Source: Streptomyces rubradiris (GTDB lineage Bacteria; Actinomycetota; Actinomycetes; Streptomycetales; Streptomycetaceae). From it: a stretch of 64,000 nt of DNA. Shown here in pieces: positions 27,747 through 36,671 of this stretch (within the stretch, counting starts at the first letter, position 1; every line of letters begins with the position of its first letter). The position numbers and the translations under genes were made by a program. The DNA lies in NCBI RefSeq assembly GCF_016860525.1, contig NZ_BNEA01000001.1, forward strand, positions 947,501-1,011,500, written 5' to 3'. The notes beneath the pieces were generated by a model. It had not been told where the DNA came from. It saw nothing but the letters and a program-made list of their open reading frames with translations, and did not search any database.

Positions 27747-28437
27747 TGTCCTCGCCCACGCGGCGTCGGTAGACCTCGACGACCCGTTCCAGGGAGTCCG
27801 CGAGGTACCTCTCCAGGAGCCGTTCCGCGCCTTTCGTGTCCCCGGCCTGGAGCGCCCGCAGGATCCCGGCGTTGCGGGCGAGGTAGGGCTCGTGCAGCCG
27901 ACGCGGGTCGTCCACCACGTGGAAGGCCAGGCGCAGTTCGGCGAAGACGCTGCGCATCAGCTCGTCGGTGCGTTCGCTGCCGGCCAGGGCGACGAGTTCC
28001 CGGTGGAAGTGGATGTTGGCCGTACCCACGCCTTTCCAGTCGTCCTCCGCGGCGGCCGTGTGCGCTTCCTCGACCGCCGCGACCAGTCCGCCGAGCCGGT
28101 ACGGCGGCGCGCCGAGGCCGCGGACGACGGCGCACTCGACCAGCGCGCGCGTGCGGTAGATGTCCTCCACGTCCTCGACCGTCAGCACCCTGACGAAGAC
28201 GCCCCGGTTGAGTTCGTGGATCAGCAGCCGCTCGTGGGTGAGCAGCCGGAACGCCTCGCGCAGGGTGTTGCGGGAGACGCCGAGGGCCCCGCCGATGCTG
28301 TCCTCCGACAGCCGGGTGCCGGGCGGGAAGTACCCCTCGGCTATGCGGCTCCTGAGGATGTCGGAGACCCGCTCCGCGGTGCTGGTGCGGCCCAGGAGGA
28401 CACGGTCGCCGGCCAGTCCCGTCAGCTGCTCTGCCAT
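27730..28437 (-). CDS. GntR-family (FadR/FCD) transcriptional regulator
   Basis: A 235-residue regulator. The N-terminal winged helix (about 20-85) has GTRLSEDSIGGALGVSRNTLREAFRLL; the C-terminal FCD ligand domain (about 95-220) contains the NIHFHRELVALAGS segment with candidate metal-binding histidines. It is divergent from the MFS-pxpABC genes and a 17-bp palindrome sits in their shared region. It therefore probably regulates 5-oxoproline uptake and breakdown, with that metabolite or a related acid as a likely effector (inference). Confidence 0.92.
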   Translation of the reverse strand: MAEQLTGLAGDRVLLGRTSTAERVSDILRSRIAEGYFPPGTRLSEDSIGGALGVSRNTLREAFRLLTHERLLIHELNRGVFVRVLTVEDVEDIYRTRALVECAVVRGLGAPPYRLGGLVAAVEEAHTAAAEDDWKGVGTANIHFHRELVALAGSERTDELMRSVFAELRLAFHVVDDPRRLHEPYLARNAGILRALQAGDTKGAERLLERYLADSLERVVEVYRRRVGEDTAGLS

Positions 28438-28481
28438 GCCCGGAATTCAAGCGCAGACATCAGGACGAAACAACATGGGTA

Positions 28482-28511
28482 TTGAGGGATCGTTGAACGA
28501 TCCTCTACGGT
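28482..28511 (+). promoter_or_regulatory. Promoter with embedded GntR operator upstream of the MFS-pxp genes
   Basis: The palindrome GGATCGTT-G-AACGATCC (28487-28503) is perfect over 8+8 bases. It lies between a possible -35 (TTGAGG, 28482-28487) and -10 (TACGGT, 28506-28511) with 18-nt spacing, so binding would block the MFS promoter. Its form fits FadR/VanR-subfamily operators. Confidence 0.7.
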
Positions 28512-28562
28512 GCTCCGCACGGCTCACTTCCCCGCACCCTCCGTCCCTTCTGCGAGGTGCCC

Positions 28563-29885
28563 ATGAGCACGACCCCACCACCCCGGTCCGGTCCCTCCCC
28601 CGACGTACGGTCGGCGCGCGGTGAACAGGCCGGTGAGGACGGCGCGTTCGGCTGGCTGCGCGCCCTCGGCCCGCGCGGCCGGCGCGCGTTCGCCGGAGCT
28701 TTCGGCGGATACGCCCTGGATTCCTACGACTACTTCACCCTGCCGCTGAGCATGGTGGCGCTCGCGGCGTACTTCGGCCTCGACAGCGGCCAGACCGGTC
28801 TGTTCACCACGGTGACGCTGGTGGTCTCGGCGGTCGGCGGGGCCGTGGCCGGCGTGGTCGCGGACCGGGTCGGCCGGGTCCGGGCGCTGATGATCACGGT
28901 GGCCACGTACGCCGTGTTCACGGTCGCCTGCGGCTTCGCGCCCACCTACGAGACGCTGCTGGTCTTCCGCGCCCTCCAGGGCCTCGGCTTCGGCGGCGAG
29001 TGGGCGGTCGGCGCGATCCTGGTCGCCGAGTACACGGGCGCGCGCCACCGGGGCCGTACGCTCGGCGCGGTCCAGAGTTCCTGGGCGGTCGGCTGGGGAC
29101 TGGCGGCGGTGGTCTACACGCTGGTGTTCTCCTTCGTCGACGAGGACCTGGCCTGGCGGGTGATGTTCTGGACCGGGGCGCTGCCGGCGCTGCTCGTGGT
29201 GTGGCTGCGCCGCCGGGTGCGCGACGCTCCCACGGCGACGGCGGCCCGGGAACAGGACCCGCGGCGCGGCTCGTTCGCGGCCGTCTTCCGCCCCGGCCGG
29301 GACGGCGAGCCGGGCCTGCTGCGCACCACGCTCCTGGCGAGCCTGCTGTCGACGGGCGTGCAGGGCGGCTACTACACGCTGGCGACCTGGGTGCCGACGT
29401 ACCTGAAGTCGGAACGCGGCCTGTCGGTGGTGGGCACCGGCGGCTATCTGGCCTTCCTGATCTCCGGTGCCTTCCTCGGCTACCTGACCGGCGGGGTGCT
29501 GACCGACCGGCTGGGCCGGCGGAACAACATCTGGCTGTTCGCGCTGCTGTCGGCGCTGTGCATCCTGGCGTACGCGAACATCCCGCACGGCGCCGACACC
29601 CTGCTGCTGGTGCTCGGTTTCCCGCTCGGCTTCTGCATGTCGGCCATCTTCAGCGGTTTCGGCTCCTACCTGAGCGAGCTGTACCCGACGGCGGTGCGCG
29701 GCACCGGGCAGGGCTTCACGTACAACACGGGCCGGGCGGTGGGCGCGGTGTTCCCGACCGTGGTCGGGTTCCTCGCGGACAGCTGGGGCGTCGGCGGCGC
29801 GCTGGTCTTCGGCGCGATCGGCTACGGCGTCGCCGCACTGGCCCTGCTGGGGCTGCCGGAGACGCGCGGGAGGGAGCTGGCCTAG
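28563..29885 (+). CDS. MFS transporter, probably for 5-oxoproline or a related carboxylate
   Basis: A 440-residue major facilitator protein with about 12 membrane helices. The loop after helix 2 reads DRVGRVRALM, matching the MFS signature, and GGEWAVGAILVAEY resembles the sialate/benzoate-type (metabolite:H+ symporter) group. ATG 28563 is preceded by GAGG at 28554-28557. It is followed after about 113 nt by pxpA on the same strand, which suggests a substrate linked to pyroglutamate. The substrate is inference from context. Confidence 0.9.
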   Translation: MSTTPPPRSGPSPDVRSARGEQAGEDGAFGWLRALGPRGRRAFAGAFGGYALDSYDYFTLPLSMVALAAYFGLDSGQTGLFTTVTLVVSAVGGAVAGVVADRVGRVRALMITVATYAVFTVACGFAPTYETLLVFRALQGLGFGGEWAVGAILVAEYTGARHRGRTLGAVQSSWAVGWGLAAVVYTLVFSFVDEDLAWRVMFWTGALPALLVVWLRRRVRDAPTATAAREQDPRRGSFAAVFRPGRDGEPGLLRTTLLASLLSTGVQGGYYTLATWVPTYLKSERGLSVVGTGGYLAFLISGAFLGYLTGGVLTDRLGRRNNIWLFALLSALCILAYANIPHGADTLLLVLGFPLGFCMSAIFSGFGSYLSELYPTAVRGTGQGFTYNTGRAVGAVFPTVVGFLADSWGVGGALVFGAIGYGVAALALLGLPETRGRELA

Positions 29886-29998
29886 GCGCGCGGGGCGGCC
29901 GGACCGCCGGCCCTACGAGAACCACCGCGGGCGAACACCGTCAGGAACGGCCGGACGGGCGGCCCGCACGAGACGGGATACTGGAGAACGAGGACACC

Positions 29999-30757
29999 AT
30001 GACCGCGATCGATCTGAACGCCGACCTCGGCGAGGGCTTCGGGCGCTGGCGGCTGACCGACGACGAGGCGCTGCTGTCCGTCGTCACCAGCGCCAACGTG
30101 GCCTGCGGCTTCCACGCGGGGGACGCGGCCACCATGCGCCGGGTGTGCGAGCTGGCGGCCGGGCGCGGCGTGACGATCGGCGCGCAGGTGTCCTACCGGG
30201 ACCTGGCCGGTTTCGGGCGGCGCGCGATGGACGTGCCGTCCGCCGAGCTGGCGGCCGAGGTGGCCTACCAGATCGGCGCCCTGGAGGTGTTCGCCCGGGC
30301 GGCGGGGGCGCGCGTGGCGTACGTCAAGCCGCACGGCGCGCTCTACAACCGGGTGGTGCACGACGCCGAGCAGGCCCGCGCGGTGATCGACGGGGTGCGG
30401 CTCGCGGACCCCTCGCTGCCGGTGCTGGGCCTGCCCGGCTCGCGGTTGCTGGCGCTGGCCGCCGAGGCGGGGCTGCCGGCCGTTCCGGAGGCCTTCGCGG
30501 ACCGCGCGTACACCGACGAGGGCACGCTGGTGCCGCGCGGCCGGGAGGGCGCCGTGGTGACCGACCCGGACACGGTCGTGGAGCGCTCGGTGAGTCTGGC
30601 GTGCTCCGGCGCGGTCATCGCGCACTCCGGCGCGCGGATCACGGTGCGCGCCCGGTCGCTGTGCCTGCACGGCGACACGCCCGGCGCGGTGGGTCTGGCC
30701 CGCCGGGTGCGCGAGCGGCTGGTGGCGGCGGGCGTGCGGGTGGAGGCGTTCGCGTGA
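29999..30757 (+). CDS. pxpA: 5-oxoprolinase subunit A (LamB/YcsF family)
   Basis: A 252-residue LamB/YcsF protein, component of the prokaryotic ATP-dependent 5-oxoprolinase PxpABC that opens pyroglutamate to glutamate. The N-terminal motif DLNADLGEGFG and the VACGFHAGD and VKPHGALYN segments are diagnostic. The start ATG is preceded by GAGGA. The TGA overlaps the GTG of pxpB (GTGA at 30754-30757), so the two are coupled. Confidence 0.95.
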   Translation: MTAIDLNADLGEGFGRWRLTDDEALLSVVTSANVACGFHAGDAATMRRVCELAAGRGVTIGAQVSYRDLAGFGRRAMDVPSAELAAEVAYQIGALEVFARAAGARVAYVKPHGALYNRVVHDAEQARAVIDGVRLADPSLPVLGLPGSRLLALAAEAGLPAVPEAFADRAYTDEGTLVPRGREGAVVTDPDTVVERSVSLACSGAVIAHSGARITVRARSLCLHGDTPGAVGLARRVRERLVAAGVRVEAFA

Positions 30758-31371
30758 GGGCGCTTCCCGTGGGCGACGACGCGCTCCTCGTGGAGGTGTC
30801 CTCCGGGGAGGAGGCGCAGGCCCTGCACGCGGTGTTGCTGCGCCGCCGCGCGGAGGGCTCGCTCACCGTGCGGGAGATCGTTCCCGCGGCCCGTACGGTC
30901 CTGCTCGACGGGCTGGCCGACCCGGACCGCTGGGCGGCGGAACTGACCACCTCGCGCATACCGGAGGCGCCCTCCCACGCGCGCGAGCTGATCGAACTGC
31001 CCGTGCGCTACGACGGACCGGACCTCGCGGTGGTCGCCGGGCTCTGGGGGGTGACCGAGCGGGAGGCGGCCCGCATCCACGCCGGTACCGAGTTCACGGT
31101 GGCCTTCTGCGGGTTCGCCCCGGGCTTCGGCTATCTCACCGGGCTGCCGGACCGCTACGCCGTCCCGCGCCGCGCCACCCCGCGCACGGCGGTCCCCGCG
31201 GGCGCCGTCGCGCTCGCCGGGCCGTACACGGGGGTGTACCCGCGCTCCTCCCCCGGCGGCTGGCAGCTGATCGGCACGACGGACGCGGTGCTCTGGGACC
31301 ACACGCGCACACCGGCCGCGCTGCTGACGCCGGGGGCACGGGTGCGGTTCGTACCCCTGGGGGACGCGTGA
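30754..31371 (+). CDS. pxpB: 5-oxoprolinase subunit B (KipI-like)
   Basis: A 205-residue KipI/allophanate-hydrolase subunit 1 family protein. The conserved core includes CGFAPGFGYLTGLP and the C-terminal VALAGPYTGVYPRSSPGGWQ. It works with PxpA and PxpC. The GTG start overlaps the pxpA stop. Unlike many operons, it is followed by a 151-nt gap carrying a palindrome before pxpC. Confidence 0.94.
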   Translation: MRALPVGDDALLVEVSSGEEAQALHAVLLRRRAEGSLTVREIVPAARTVLLDGLADPDRWAAELTTSRIPEAPSHARELIELPVRYDGPDLAVVAGLWGVTEREAARIHAGTEFTVAFCGFAPGFGYLTGLPDRYAVPRRATPRTAVPAGAVALAGPYTGVYPRSSPGGWQLIGTTDAVLWDHTRTPAALLTPGARVRFVPLGDA

Positions 31372-31405
31372 CGGGAAAGGGGAAGCAGGGGCGGCGGACG
31401 GCTGC

Positions 31406-31425
31406 CGGCCACGCGCGCGTGGCCG
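31406..31425. repeat. 20-bp palindrome between pxpB and pxpC
   Basis: CGGCCACGCGCGCGTGGCCG is a perfect palindrome in the 151-nt gap. In RNA it would form a hairpin, which could attenuate pxpC expression or stabilise the upstream mRNA. Either role is inference. Confidence 0.7.
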
Positions 31426-31522
31426 CCGCAGGGGCACGGACTGCCACCGCGCGGGCGGCTACCGCCGGGGTACCGGCGTGCGCCACGGGCGACCTCGTGG
31501 CCCCCTCCGGGAAGGTGGGCGT

Positions 31523-32392
31523 ATGAGCGACCGGGTGCTCGTCGTCGTACGCGCCGGGGCGTTGACCACCGTGCAGGACCTGGGACGGCCGGGGTACGCG
31601 CATCTCGGCGTGCCCCGCTCCGGGGCGCTCGATCCACCCGCGGCGGTGCTGGTGAACCGGCTCGTCGGCAACCCGCCGGACGCCGCCGTCCTGGAGACCA
31701 CGCTCAGCGGCTGCGCGCTGCGCCCGCGTCGCACAGTGACGGTCGCGGTCGGCGGCGCGCCGGGCCCGGTGTCGGTGGGCGGTCGCCCGGCCGCGTGGGG
31801 CGCCCCGGTCGTGGTACCGGCGGGCGAGCTGCTGGAGGTGGGCGCGGCCACGGCCGGAGTACGCGGCTACGTGGCCGTATCCGGCGGCATCGCCGTGGAG
31901 CCGGTCCTGGGCAGCCGCGCCACCGACCTGCTGTCCGGCCTGGGCCCGGCCCCGCTCACGGACGGGACGGTGCTGCCGCTGGGCATCCCGGCCGGCCCTC
32001 CCGCGCGCGTGGACGGCGCTCCGCAGCCGCGTCCGCCCGCCGAGCTGGTGCTCCGGGTGACGCTGGGGCCGCGCGACGACTGGTTCACGGCGGGCGCGGT
32101 CCGGGATCTCACCACGCGCCCGTACCGGGTCTCCCCGGCGAGCAACCGCATCGGTCTGCGTACCGAGGGGCCCGCGCTGGAGCGGGCCCGGCCCGGGGAA
32201 CTGCCCAGCGAGGGGATGGTGCTCGGTGCGGTCCAGGTGCCGCCGGACGGGCGTCCGGTGGTCTTCCTCGCGGACCATCCGACCACCGGCGGCTACCCGG
32301 TGATCGCGGTGGTGCGCGCCGCCGACCTGCCGGCCGCCGCCCAGGCCCCGCCGGGCACGCCGGTCAGGTTCGTCCCGGTACGCCGCCGCTGA
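31523..32392 (+). CDS. pxpC: 5-oxoprolinase subunit C (KipA-like)
   Basis: A 289-residue KipA/allophanate-hydrolase subunit 2 family protein. Conserved segments include TTVQDLGRPGYAHLGVPRSG at the N-terminus and the SPASNRIGLR and ADHPTTGGYPVIA motifs near the end. ATG 31523 was chosen because GGGAAGG lies upstream; an in-frame upstream start at 31478 has no support. It completes PxpABC. The region 32393-32676 behind it is non-coding. Confidence 0.94.
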   Translation: MSDRVLVVVRAGALTTVQDLGRPGYAHLGVPRSGALDPPAAVLVNRLVGNPPDAAVLETTLSGCALRPRRTVTVAVGGAPGPVSVGGRPAAWGAPVVVPAGELLEVGAATAGVRGYVAVSGGIAVEPVLGSRATDLLSGLGPAPLTDGTVLPLGIPAGPPARVDGAPQPRPPAELVLRVTLGPRDDWFTAGAVRDLTTRPYRVSPASNRIGLRTEGPALERARPGELPSEGMVLGAVQVPPDGRPVVFLADHPTTGGYPVIAVVRAADLPAAAQAPPGTPVRFVPVRRR

Positions 32393-32480
32393 CCCCGGCC
32401 GCCCCTCCGGCCCAACGTCCGGGACAGCACCGCCGGAAAGGCACCAACGGCGCCCTGCCGGTGGTCTCCCGCGGGGACCG

Positions 32481-32580
32481 GCGAACCGCAGCGGTCACCG
32501 GCCGCACGACGGACGAAACGCGCCCCAGGCCCGCCGCACCAGCGGACACCGAGCGGCGAACCAGAGCGGTCACCGACCGC
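32481..32580. repeat. Two imperfect 25-bp direct repeats in the pxpC-glycosyltransferase gap
   Basis: GCGAACCGCAGCGGTCACCG... at 32481-32505 recurs at 32556-32580 with three differences, 75 bp apart. The 284-nt gap between the convergent genes otherwise shows no gene and no clear terminator. Confidence 0.6.
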
Positions 32581-32676
32581 CCGACCGGCCGTGGCCCGGC
32601 GCCGGAGCCTGCCCGGACCACGGGCACCGGCCGCCCCGGCACCGCGCCCGGCCCGGGCGGCGCACGGCGCCGGCTG

Positions 32677-33861
32677 TCACGCCACGCCCTCCGGCTCCGG
32701 CACGGCGGGCCGGGCCTCGGCGCGGCGCGGCACCTCCGGCGCGTCGTGGGCCGCGAGGAACGCCTCCACGGCCGCTCCCCAGCCGAAGCACTCCGCACGC
32801 GCGCGTGCCGCTTCCCGCCGCCCGGGTTCGGCGCGTGCCAGGAGCTGTTCCACGGCGTCCGCGAACGTCTCCGGGCCGCCGGCCGCGGTGGCCCCGGCGG
32901 AGCCGATGACCTCGGGCAGCGCGGACAGGGCGCTCGCCACCACGGGCGTGCCGCACGCCATGGCCTCCAGCGCGGCCAGGCCGAAGGTCTCGGCGGGCCC
33001 CGGCGCGAGGCACACGTCGGCGGACGCCTGGAGCGCGCCGAGGGCGGCCCGGTCGGACACGTGCCCGAGGAAGGTCACCGGCAGCGCGCGGGCGCGGGCG
33101 TGTCGCTCCAGCCGGGGCCGCAGCGGCCCGTCTCCGGCGACCACGAGCACCGCCCGCCGTCCGCGCCGCAGCAGCGCCTCCAGGGCGTCCAGGGCCATGC
33201 CGGGTCGCTTCTCCACGGACAGCCGGGAGGCCATCACGAGCAGCGTCTCGTCCACGCAAGCGTGGCGGGCCCGCAAGCCCGGGTCGCGCAGCGCGGGGTG
33301 GCGTTCCATCAGGTCGACGCCCAGGGGGGCGCGTACGACGTTGCGCGCGCCGACGCGGACGAACTCCCGCTCGGCGAAACCGGTGGTGCACACCACCCGT
33401 GAGTAGACGTGCGCGGTACGGGTGTTGAGGGAGTCGGCGGCGCGCCGGGCGAGCGGTTCGGGCAGGCCCCAGGTGCGCAGGACGCCGTCGGCGGTCTCGT
33501 GGGAGACCATCACGGCGGGCACACGCGCGCGCCGGGCCCAGCGGCCGGTCCAGCGCAGGGTGGTCCGGTCGGAGACCTCCAGGCGGTCCGGGGCCAGCTC
33601 GGCCAGGAGGGCGGCCACCCGCCGCCGGTCGGTGAGGACCCGGTAGCCGCCGGTGCCGGGCAGCGGCGGGCCGGGCAGGGTGATGACCCGGCCCTGCTCG
33701 GTCTCGCGGTCGGTGTGCCGTTCGCCGGGCACGATCAGGACGGGTTCGTGGCCGGCGGCCAGGTATCCCTTGCCGAGTTCGCGCAGGGCGGTGCGCAGGC
33801 CGCCGGAGGCGGGGGTGACGAAGTTGGCGAGGCGGACGATGCGCAGGGATGGGCCGCTCAT
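32677..33861 (-). CDS. Glycosyltransferase family 4-type protein
   Basis: A 394-residue GT-B glycosyltransferase. N-terminal: FVTPASGGLRTALRELGKGY (acceptor-side loop). C-terminal: VMASRLSVEKRPGMALDAL and the EX7E-type APGPAETFGLAALEAMACGTPVV. It resembles mycobacterial-type phosphatidylinositol or sugar mannosyltransferases, but the exact acceptor is not readable. Its ATG overlaps the stop of the upstream glycosyltransferase (ATGA, 33858-33861), so the pair is coupled and probably acts on one glycolipid. Confidence 0.9.
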   Translation of the reverse strand: MSGPSLRIVRLANFVTPASGGLRTALRELGKGYLAAGHEPVLIVPGERHTDRETEQGRVITLPGPPLPGTGGYRVLTDRRRVAALLAELAPDRLEVSDRTTLRWTGRWARRARVPAVMVSHETADGVLRTWGLPEPLARRAADSLNTRTAHVYSRVVCTTGFAEREFVRVGARNVVRAPLGVDLMERHPALRDPGLRARHACVDETLLVMASRLSVEKRPGMALDALEALLRRGRRAVLVVAGDGPLRPRLERHARARALPVTFLGHVSDRAALGALQASADVCLAPGPAETFGLAALEAMACGTPVVASALSALPEVIGSAGATAAGGPETFADAVEQLLARAEPGRREAARARAECFGWGAAVEAFLAAHDAPEVPRRAEARPAVPEPEGVA

Positions 33862-34985
33862 GCCGCCACCACCGTCCGGCGGGCCGCGAGGACCTGGTCG
33901 TAGTGGTCGAGCAGCTGGTCGCCGACGGCGGCCCAGGTGCGGCCCTCGACGCTCGCGCGGGCGGCGGCGCCGTACGCGGCCCGCCGGGCGGGGTCGGCGG
34001 CCAGCGCGCGGACGGCCTCCCGGACGGCGGTGGCGTCGCGCGGCGGGACGAGCAGGCCGGTGCGGCCGTGGGCCACCAGGTCGAGCGGGCCGCCGGCGGC
34101 GGGCGCGACGACCGGCACCCCGCCGGCCATGGCCTCCTGGACGGTCTGGCAGAAGGTTTCGTAGGGGCCGGTGTGCACGAACAGGTCCAGCGAGGCGAAG
34201 ATCCGGGCCAGTTCCCCGCCGGTGCGCCGACCCAGGAAGACCGCGCCGGGCAGGGCCTCGGTGAGCTGACCGCGGCTGGGCCCGTCGCCCACGACCACGA
34301 CCCGCACGCCGGGCAGCCCGCAGACCCCGGAGAGGAGTTCGACGTGCTTCTCGGGCGCGAGCCGTCCGACGTAGCCGACGATCCGCTCGCCGTTCGGGGC
34401 GAGTGCGCGGCGCAGCGCCTCGTCGCGGCGGTCCGGCCGGAACCGTACGGTGTCCACGCCGCGCGGCCACAGCGCCACCCGCGGTACGCCGTGTTCCTGG
34501 AGAGCGTTCCGCGCGGCGCTGGAGGGGGCCAGGGTGCGGTCGGCGGCGGCGTGCACGGAGCGGATCCGCCGCCAGGCCGCGGCCTCTCCGGCGCCCATGT
34601 AGATGCGGGCGTATCCGGCCAGGTCGGTCTGGTAGACGGCGACGGCGGGGATGCCGAGCCGGGCGGCCGCGGCCATGCCCCGCACGCCGAGGACGAAGGG
34701 ACCGGCCAGGTGGACCACGTCGGGGCGGTGCGCGACGAGGGCGGCGGCGAGGCGCCGGCTGGGCAGGGCGATACGGACCTGGGGGTAGCCGGGGAGCGGC
34801 AGGGAGGGCACCCGGACGACCTGGCAGGGGGCGTCCGGGTCCGGGCCGGTGCCGGGCGCCGGGGCGGGGGCGACGACGAGCGGGTGGTGACCGCGGTCTA
34901 CGAGGTGCCGGGCGGTCTGGAGCGCGCAGTGGGCCACGCCGTTCACATCGGGGGGAAAGGACTCGGTCACGATGACGACACGCAT
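33858..34985 (-). CDS. Glycosyltransferase, probably GDP-mannose-dependent (MgtA/PimB-like)
   Basis: A 375-residue GT4-type enzyme. It begins RVVIVTESFPPDVNGVAH, the glycine-loop signature of MgtA-like and sulfolipid-synthase-like transferases, and carries YVGRLAPEKHVELL and TGPYETFCQTVQEAMAGGVPVV in the donor domain. The likely role is adding mannose or glucuronate-type sugars to a lipid at the membrane face. First gene of the two-gene unit. Donor and acceptor are inferred from similarity in motif pattern only. Confidence 0.9.
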   Translation of the reverse strand: MRVVIVTESFPPDVNGVAHCALQTARHLVDRGHHPLVVAPAPAPGTGPDPDAPCQVVRVPSLPLPGYPQVRIALPSRRLAAALVAHRPDVVHLAGPFVLGVRGMAAAARLGIPAVAVYQTDLAGYARIYMGAGEAAAWRRIRSVHAAADRTLAPSSAARNALQEHGVPRVALWPRGVDTVRFRPDRRDEALRRALAPNGERIVGYVGRLAPEKHVELLSGVCGLPGVRVVVVGDGPSRGQLTEALPGAVFLGRRTGGELARIFASLDLFVHTGPYETFCQTVQEAMAGGVPVVAPAAGGPLDLVAHGRTGLLVPPRDATAVREAVRALAADPARRAAYGAAARASVEGRTWAAVGDQLLDHYDQVLAARRTVVAA

Positions 34986-35066
34986 AGCGGTGTTGTCGCC
35001 GTGCCGGACGTGCCCACGCCAACTTCGATCTTTCCGCGCGGGGAACGTCCCATGAGCGTTGGGCGG

Positions 35067-35114
35067 CCCGCCCGCGCCCCCTCACGGCACCCCGCCCGCG
35101 CCCCCTCACGGCAC
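35067..35114. repeat. 24-bp perfect tandem repeat (two copies)
   Basis: CCCGCCCGCGCCCCCTCACG... occurs at 35067-35090 and 35091-35114 without a mismatch, followed by a partial third copy. It lies in the gap upstream of the glycosyltransferase pair. No gene is visible in 34986-35252. Confidence 0.85.
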
Positions 35115-35252
35115 CCCGCCCCCACGGTCCAGGCAGCCCCCGCACCGCTCGCCCCCGCAGGTCGGGCGGCTGTCACGGCGGCCTGGCCCGCGGGTCATCC
35201 GGAGTTCACCCGCCGGGCGGTCGTCCACCCCGGCCGGAAGTGCGAGGGAGGG

Positions 35253-36671
35253 TCAGCCGAGGGCGGCGTCGGGCCCGAAGCGGCTGCGTACGGCGGTCTG
35301 CACCTCGGCCTCCTCGGCCGGGTCGGCGGCCAGCCGGCGCAGGCGCTCCACGACCCGGGTGTCACCGGTCTCGGCGTGCCGGGCGGCGAGTTCGCGGGTG
35401 GTCTCCTCGCAGTCCCACAGGCACTCGACGGCGAAGCCGGCGGCGAAGGAGGGGTCGGTCGCGGCCAGCGCGCGGGCGGTGCGGCCCCGCAGGTGGGAGG
35501 AGGCCGTCTCGCGGTAGACGTGCCGCAGGACGGGGGCCGCGCAGCCGATGCCGAGGCGTCCGGCGCCGTCGACGAGGGTCCACAGGGTGGGCGCGTCGGG
35601 CCCCTCGCCGCGCACGGCCTCGCGCAGGGCGGCGAGGACGAGGTCGCGGTCGCGGGCACCGCCGCGGCAGGCCAGGATGCGGCCGGCGGCGGCGCCGAGC
35701 GCGTCGTGGCGCCGGGCCCAGCCTCGCGCGCGGTCCACGGCGGCGGCACTGCGCATCCGTTCGAAGGCGTCGACGGCGGCCTCCACGACGACGGCGGTTC
35801 CGTCGGCGACCGCGGCCTCGATCAGCTGGAGGGCGTCGGGGTCGTCGCCGTCGGCGAGGTAGCGCAGGGCGGTGCAGCGGGCTCCGTCGACGCCGTTCCT
35901 GGCGGCCTGGAGGATCTCGGGCCGGTCCTCGGGGCCTGCGACGGCGACCAGACAGCGGGCGGCGGGCACATGGAGGGCGGCACCGCGCTCCATGCCCTGC
36001 TGGGCCCACTCGAAGACGGCGCGCACGCTCCAGCCGGGCCGGGGTCCGGTGGGGCGCAGCTGCCGCTGCCAGCGGTCGAAACAGCCGGTTTCCTGGGCGG
36101 CACGCACGCGTGCGGCGATCGACGGGCGCGGGTCCTCGGCCCACAATCGCCAGGGCCGCGGTTCGAAGGCGTCCCGCACGGCGGCGGCCAGTTCGGCCTC
36201 GCCCTCGGGGTCGGTGGCGAAGCGGGCCAGGACGGGGGCGGCGAGGGCGCGCAGGCCCGCGTCGTCGTCCCGCAGGGCCAGCTCGTCGAGGGCCCAGGCC
36301 CAGTTGGAGCCGTGCGCGGCGTATCTGCGCAGCAGGTCGAGGGCGTCCCGCCGGCCGTAGGAGGCGAGGTGGCCGAGGACGGCGAGGGCCAGGCCGGTGC
36401 GGGACTCGTCGGTGTCGAGCACGTCCTCGGCGTCGAAGAGGTGCGCCTCCACGGCATCCAGATCGCCGTTCAGGTCGAGGTAGAGCCGGGCGTAGTAGAG
36501 GGAGCGGTTCTCCACCTGCCAGTCGTGGCGGGGGTCGCGCAGCACACAGTGGTTCAGGGCCGCGAGCGCCTCGGCGCGCGGGGCCGTCAGCGCGTGCAGC
36601 GTGCCGTCGCCACGGCCGCGCTGGAGCAGCCCGAGCAGGGTGCCGCTGGGCGCTATGACCGGTTCGAACAT
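35253..36671 (-). CDS. HEAT-repeat-like (PBS-lyase-type) helical protein, function unknown
   Basis: A 472-residue soluble protein made of repeated helical pairs such as LAAPVLARFATDPEGEAEL and LEAAVRSRF-like ends, typical of HEAT/armadillo scaffolds. No enzymatic motif is seen. ATG 36671 (MFEPVIAPSG) has GAGG about 9 nt upstream; a GTG five codons earlier is possible. It is monocistronic on the minus strand. A protein-interaction scaffold is the best guess. Confidence 0.85.
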   Translation of the reverse strand: MFEPVIAPSGTLLGLLQRGRGDGTLHALTAPRAEALAALNHCVLRDPRHDWQVENRSLYYARLYLDLNGDLDAVEAHLFDAEDVLDTDESRTGLALAVLGHLASYGRRDALDLLRRYAAHGSNWAWALDELALRDDDAGLRALAAPVLARFATDPEGEAELAAAVRDAFEPRPWRLWAEDPRPSIAARVRAAQETGCFDRWQRQLRPTGPRPGWSVRAVFEWAQQGMERGAALHVPAARCLVAVAGPEDRPEILQAARNGVDGARCTALRYLADGDDPDALQLIEAAVADGTAVVVEAAVDAFERMRSAAAVDRARGWARRHDALGAAAGRILACRGGARDRDLVLAALREAVRGEGPDAPTLWTLVDGAGRLGIGCAAPVLRHVYRETASSHLRGRTARALAATDPSFAAGFAVECLWDCEETTRELAARHAETGDTRVVERLRRLAADPAEEAEVQTAVRSRFGPDAALG

